NCBI RefSeq assembly: GCF_008254045.1 | Contig: NZ_CP042425.1 | Location: 6,944,001-7,008,000 of the forward strand | Length of the DNA stretch: 64,000 bases | DNA from: Limnoglobus roseus | GTDB lineage: Bacteria > Planctomycetota > Planctomycetia > Gemmatales > Gemmataceae | Reading direction: 5' to 3' | Shown: in pieces, positions 61,786 through 64,000 of the stretch | Layout: each line of letters opens with the position of its first letter | Position numbering within the stretch: position 1 is the first letter of the stretch | Notes under the pieces: model-generated | What the model saw: only the letters and a program-made list of their open reading frames with translations | What the model was told of the DNA's origin: nothing | Databases searched by the model: none | Position numbers and translations under genes: made by a program

Positions 61786-63003
61786 CTATCTCTGCGTCGC
61801 CTCGGGCGGCGGCGGCTCCTTCGGCTTCAGAGCCTTCTCCAGGGCCTCCGCCGCCGCTTGAGCGATCGCCGCGTCCCGTTCGGCGTAGACCAGGGTCGTG
61901 GTCGGTGAGGAGTGGCCGAGGAGGGCGCGGGCGGCGTCGAGACTGAGGAGGCGGCGAGTCTCCGTGGCGGCCCAGTGGCGGAGCTGGTTCGGGTGCCAGT
62001 GGGGAACCCCCGCTTTCTCGGCCGCGGCCTGGATCTGCTTCCCATACGCCCGGCTGTCGATCGGGAGCGCCCGCGTCGGGGAGAGGAAGACGAAGGCATC
62101 GGCCCCGCGGGCGACGGCGAGGTAGGGGGCGAGGAGCAGTCGGGCCGTCGAAGAGAGGGGAATGAGCCGCTCACGCCCCAGGTACGCCTTCTTGTGGCGG
62201 AGGGGGCGAATCGCGACGGGCGTACCACCCCCGCCCCCCGGTCGAGGATCGTCCCAGACCAAGTCGCCGAAGCGAAGCTGCCGCACTTCCCCCGGCCGAC
62301 CGCCGGTGAGGAGTTGGAGTTCGACGAGGTCGCGAACGACGGGGTTCAGTTCCTTCTGCGTCGCCCGCACGGTGTCGAGGGAGACGGAGAGGACCGGCGG
62401 TCGGTCGGGGGCGGCGGTGCGGCCGGGGCGGAGCGACTTTAGCCCCGCGAGGAGTACGACCGTCGGCTCGACGAGGCCCTCTTCGCTGAGCTGGCGAAGC
62501 CCGAACACGATTCGCCCCCAGCGCTGGTTGATGAGCTTCCGACACCACCCCCGCTTCACCATCGCCTCGCGGACCTCGGCCCATTCGAGCCGGACGAGCG
62601 AGCCGATGGGCCGATCGCGGTGGAGTGTTACGAGCGGCTCCCAAGAGCGGTGGTGGTCTTCGACTTCCCGCGAGACACGGCCGTCGGGGAGGCGGTAGTA
62701 ATTGCGGCAGATCGCGGCCCAGCGATCGAAGCAGGCCCCGACGGTGGGGGAACTCGACGGCGAAGGGGTCGGCGTCGCCGGAGGGGTCGCAGAAGGCGAG
62801 GGAGTAGGTGATGGTTCCGCGGGGAGTCGCGGCGGCTTCGGAGAAGCCGGGGAGCCTAAGTTCGCGATCACCTCCGCGTAGAGTCTCCTCGACTCCGCGG
62901 ATCCGTAGACGCCGAGGTAGATCACCTCGCGTTTGTCGCCCCGCCGGACGGTCACGTAAGCCTGATTCGTCGCCTTGTGTCGGCAGTAAGTTGGAAGACG
63001 CAC
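61786..63003 (-). CDS. Tyrosine recombinase (integrase)
   Basis: A 405-residue integrase with GTG start after TGGAG. A short N-terminal arm-type/strand region (QAYVTVRRGDKREVIYLGVY) precedes a Pro/Ser-rich linker (residues 50-88), the SAM-like core-binding domain and the catalytic domain: Arg236 in LTGGRPGEVRQLRF, Lys271/272 in RHKK, NQLRHWAATETR with Arg342 but Asn339 where most family members carry His, LLGHSSPTTTLVYAE with His364 and nucleophile Tyr373. The Asn is an active-site variation I believe is common in planctomycete recombinases. It lies next to the right core repeat and arm-like site and probably integrates and excises the element. Confidence 0.92.
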   Translation of the reverse strand: MRLPTYCRHKATNQAYVTVRRGDKREVIYLGVYGSAESRRLYAEVIANLGSPASPKPPRLPAEPSPTPSPSATPPATPTPSPSSSPTVGACFDRWAAICRNYYRLPDGRVSREVEDHHRSWEPLVTLHRDRPIGSLVRLEWAEVREAMVKRGWCRKLINQRWGRIVFGLRQLSEEGLVEPTVVLLAGLKSLRPGRTAAPDRPPVLSVSLDTVRATQKELNPVVRDLVELQLLTGGRPGEVRQLRFGDLVWDDPRPGGGGGTPVAIRPLRHKKAYLGRERLIPLSSTARLLLAPYLAVARGADAFVFLSPTRALPIDSRAYGKQIQAAAEKAGVPHWHPNQLRHWAATETRRLLSLDAARALLGHSSPTTTLVYAERDAAIAQAAAEALEKALKPKEPPPPEATQR

Positions 63004-63017
63004 GCTTTGCTCCAGAC

Positions 63018-63045
63018 CCTACGGCAGGGACTACAGCAGCGGAAG
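63018..63045 (+). repeat. Arm-like repeat near attR
   Basis: Aligned with the left copy at 36467-36492, TACNGCAGNGACTACAGCAG and GGAAG are conserved (23 of 26). It lies between the integrase start and the attR core. Confidence 0.5.
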
Positions 63046-63096
63046 AGAGGGGACGGCGAAAACGCCTAAGAAGGAGGGGGTCGGCCGCCGCCCCGT

Positions 63097-63156
63097 CGGA
63101 GGTTCACTCCGGGGCCGGCACAATTTCTGAGTTTGGCGGTTCCCCGGACTATGGTG
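63097..63156. repeat. attR core: 60-bp exact direct repeat, right copy
   Basis: Identical to 36174-36233. To its left the terminator arm of the left copy is replaced by a diverged sequence. Similarity continues at lower level to 63270. Confidence 0.8.
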
Positions 63157-63250
63157 CGACGACAACTGCGGCAGCAGCGCCCACGGCAACAACGACGACG
63201 GCCACCATTGGGGTGGTTGTCGGCACGAAGTTGGTCGGGGTGAAGGTCAT
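63149..63250 (-). CDS. Small hydrophobic membrane peptide, right copy
   Basis: A 33-residue peptide, MTFTPTNFVPTTTPMVAVVV and then VAVGAAAAVVVAP, a single membrane-spanning stretch with no charge. It has its own promoter on the chromosomal side and shares the AACCTCCCCGAACGTGTGA leader. In the insertion model this is the original host gene, with its last codons and tail restored by the element. Small size lowers confidence, but two diverged copies with codon-wise differences support it. Confidence 0.6.
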   Translation of the reverse strand: MTFTPTNFVPTTTPMVAVVVVAVGAAAAVVVAP

Positions 63251-63278
63251 GTCACACGTTCGGGGAGGTTGTGGAATG

Positions 63279-63308
63279 AATATAGAACCGCTGGCGGGAT
63301 TTGGCCAA
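63279..63308 (-). promoter_or_regulatory. Predicted promoter of the right peptide gene
   Basis: On the minus strand: TTGGCC, 18 bases, TATATT, about 30 bases upstream of the start codon. Confidence 0.5.
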
Positions 63309-63326
63309 GCGGAATTCCGTCTCGCG

Positions 63327-64000
63327 TCAATACTTCGCGAGATCGCCCGCTCCCTTGCCGAGGCCGAGGCCGTCGATGACGGCCTTCGCGCCGTCCACCA
63401 TGAACTTGAGTTCGCTGCTCACCGCGATGAATTGCCAGCCTTCGGCGATCCGCTTTTTTGCATCCTCGGCGCTGAAGGTGTGAATGCCGGCCGGCACGCC
63501 AAGCCGTTTGCAGCCGGCGAGAATGTCCGCCAGTGCTTGCTGAAACGCCTCGGGGGTCGGGGGCTTACCGTCCGCAGATCGCATGCTCGCCATCAGGTCG
63601 TTCGGCCCAACGAACACGGCATCGACGCCGGGCACGGAATAAATGTTGTCGAAGTCGCGAACGGCTTCGATGTGCTCGCACTGGAGGATGATGGCGACTT
63701 CGTCGTTCGCGCGGGCGTAGTAGTCAACCGGCGAAGCGTTCCAGTTCAAGGCGTGGACGCTCCCCCCAACGCTGCGGGTTCCCTGCGGCGGGTAAAGGCA
63801 CGCCTCGACGGCCAGTTCTGCCTCCTTCCGCGAACAGACCATCGGCACGATGATGCCGTGACCGCCGTTGTCGAGGACGCGCTTGATGTGGTCGTGCTTG
63901 TTGGCCGGCACGCGGGCCAAGGCGACACAGCCGGCGTCGGCGACCGAGCCGAACATGTGCGTGGCGGTTTCCATGCCGACGAGCGAGTGCTCGATGTCCA
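63327..64000 (-). CDS. HpcH/HpaI-family aldolase (N-terminus beyond window)
   Basis: About 224 residues of a 2,4-dihydroxyhept-2-ene-1,7-dioate aldolase/citrate lyase-beta-like enzyme that cleaves or condenses pyruvate-type acceptors with a divalent metal. Visible are DIEHS at the window edge, ALARVPANKHDHIKRVLDNG, GIIVPMVCSRKEAELAVEAC, PPQGTRSVGG, the metal-binding ILQCEHIEAVRDF and VDAVFVGPNDLMASM. The Arg in RVP and the metal-binding Glu and Asp are present. The stop lies about 20 bases from the peptide gene promoter. It is the host gene on the right of the island. Confidence 0.92.
   Translation of the reverse strand, partial: DIEHSLVGMETATHMFGSVADAGCVALARVPANKHDHIKRVLDNGGHGIIVPMVCSRKEAELAVEACLYPPQGTRSVGGSVHALNWNASPVDYYARANDEVAIILQCEHIEAVRDFDNIYSVPGVDAVFVGPNDLMASMRSADGKPPTPEAFQQALADILAGCKRLGVPAGIHTFSAEDAKKRIAEGWQFIAVSSELKFMVDGAKAVIDGLGLGKGAGDLAKY

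Larger units (their letters stand above)
36174..63156. mobile_element. Integrative element of about 27 kb with tail-like module
   Basis: Two exact 60-bp direct repeats bound this region and a tyrosine recombinase gene sits just inside the right one. Contents between them (TIGR02996 proteins, HNH nuclease, XRE and sigma-like regulators, tail-tube-like and frameshifted chaperone-like proteins, large low-complexity spacers) differ from the host genes on each side, which are metabolic and housekeeping. Removing it would rejoin a hydrophobic-peptide gene with its terminator between the HpcH-type gene and the aminotransferase gene. No terminase, portal, capsid or conjugation gene was recognised, so the transfer mode is unknown. 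It may be a phage-derived element, a satellite or a domesticated tail-like cluster. Confidence 0.8.

Overview
The window looks like chromosome of a Gemmataceae-type planctomycete. Support: very high GC; several proteins with the TIGR02996 repeat-companion domain, which is expanded in Gemmata; protein kinases and PQQ-type beta-propellers with planctomycete architecture; outer-membrane biogenesis lipoproteins; and a 23S-5S rRNA operon that is not preceded by a 16S gene. The assignment is inference from gene content, not from a database search.

Host region 1 to about 36.1 kb: secA (partial, minus); a glyoxalase-fold protein and a TIGR02996 protein; archease and rtcB; a membrane PQQ propeller (minus); a serine hydrolase; an overlapping three-gene operon for an RNA ligase, a polynucleotide kinase and a Thg1-like 3'-5' RNA polymerase; a secreted phosphatase, hrpB and an outer-membrane-type protein (all minus); a serine/threonine kinase with C-terminal TPRs; an S9 peptidase; a recO, BamD-like, LptE-like run (minus); pdxH and a glutathione peroxidase; a MoxR ATPase and a PQQ lipoprotein (minus). 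Then comes a minus-strand operon with its own promoter: tRNA-Ile, tRNA-Ala, 23S, 5S. A class I aminotransferase follows.

Island, about 36.17 to 63.16 kb: two exact 60-bp direct repeats bracket 27 kb that carries a tyrosine recombinase just inside the right repeat. Each repeat covers the 3' end and terminator of a tiny gene for a 33-34 residue hydrophobic peptide. The simplest reading is an integrative element inserted at the 3' end of that gene (attL/attR), which brought its own 5' half and its own tail. Inside, a leftward block (about 49.7 to 42.9 kb) encodes repeat-companion proteins, a zinc-ribbon protein, an XRE regulator, small unknown proteins and an HNH nuclease. A rightward block (about 50.8 to 56.2 kb) resembles a tail-assembly module: a two-frame pair joined by a textbook -1 frameshift signal, several unknown structural-looking proteins and a tail-tube-like protein. 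A divergent spacer between the blocks holds a promoter and a multi-hairpin RNA candidate. Other cargo includes a two-gene cassette with an HNH-like second protein, a GNAT acetyltransferase fusion, ribbon-helix-helix-like and sigma-like regulators, and a fragment with a run of 17 Cs. I recognise no terminase, portal, capsid or tape measure, so this is not a typical complete prophage.

After the island the host chromosome resumes with an HpcH/HpaI-family aldolase (partial, minus). The most interesting systems are the island with its peptide-gene attachment site, frameshift signal and structured RNA, and the RNA-repair gene set at 4.1-11.6 kb, which pairs an RtcB/archease pathway with a ligase-kinase-Thg1 pathway.
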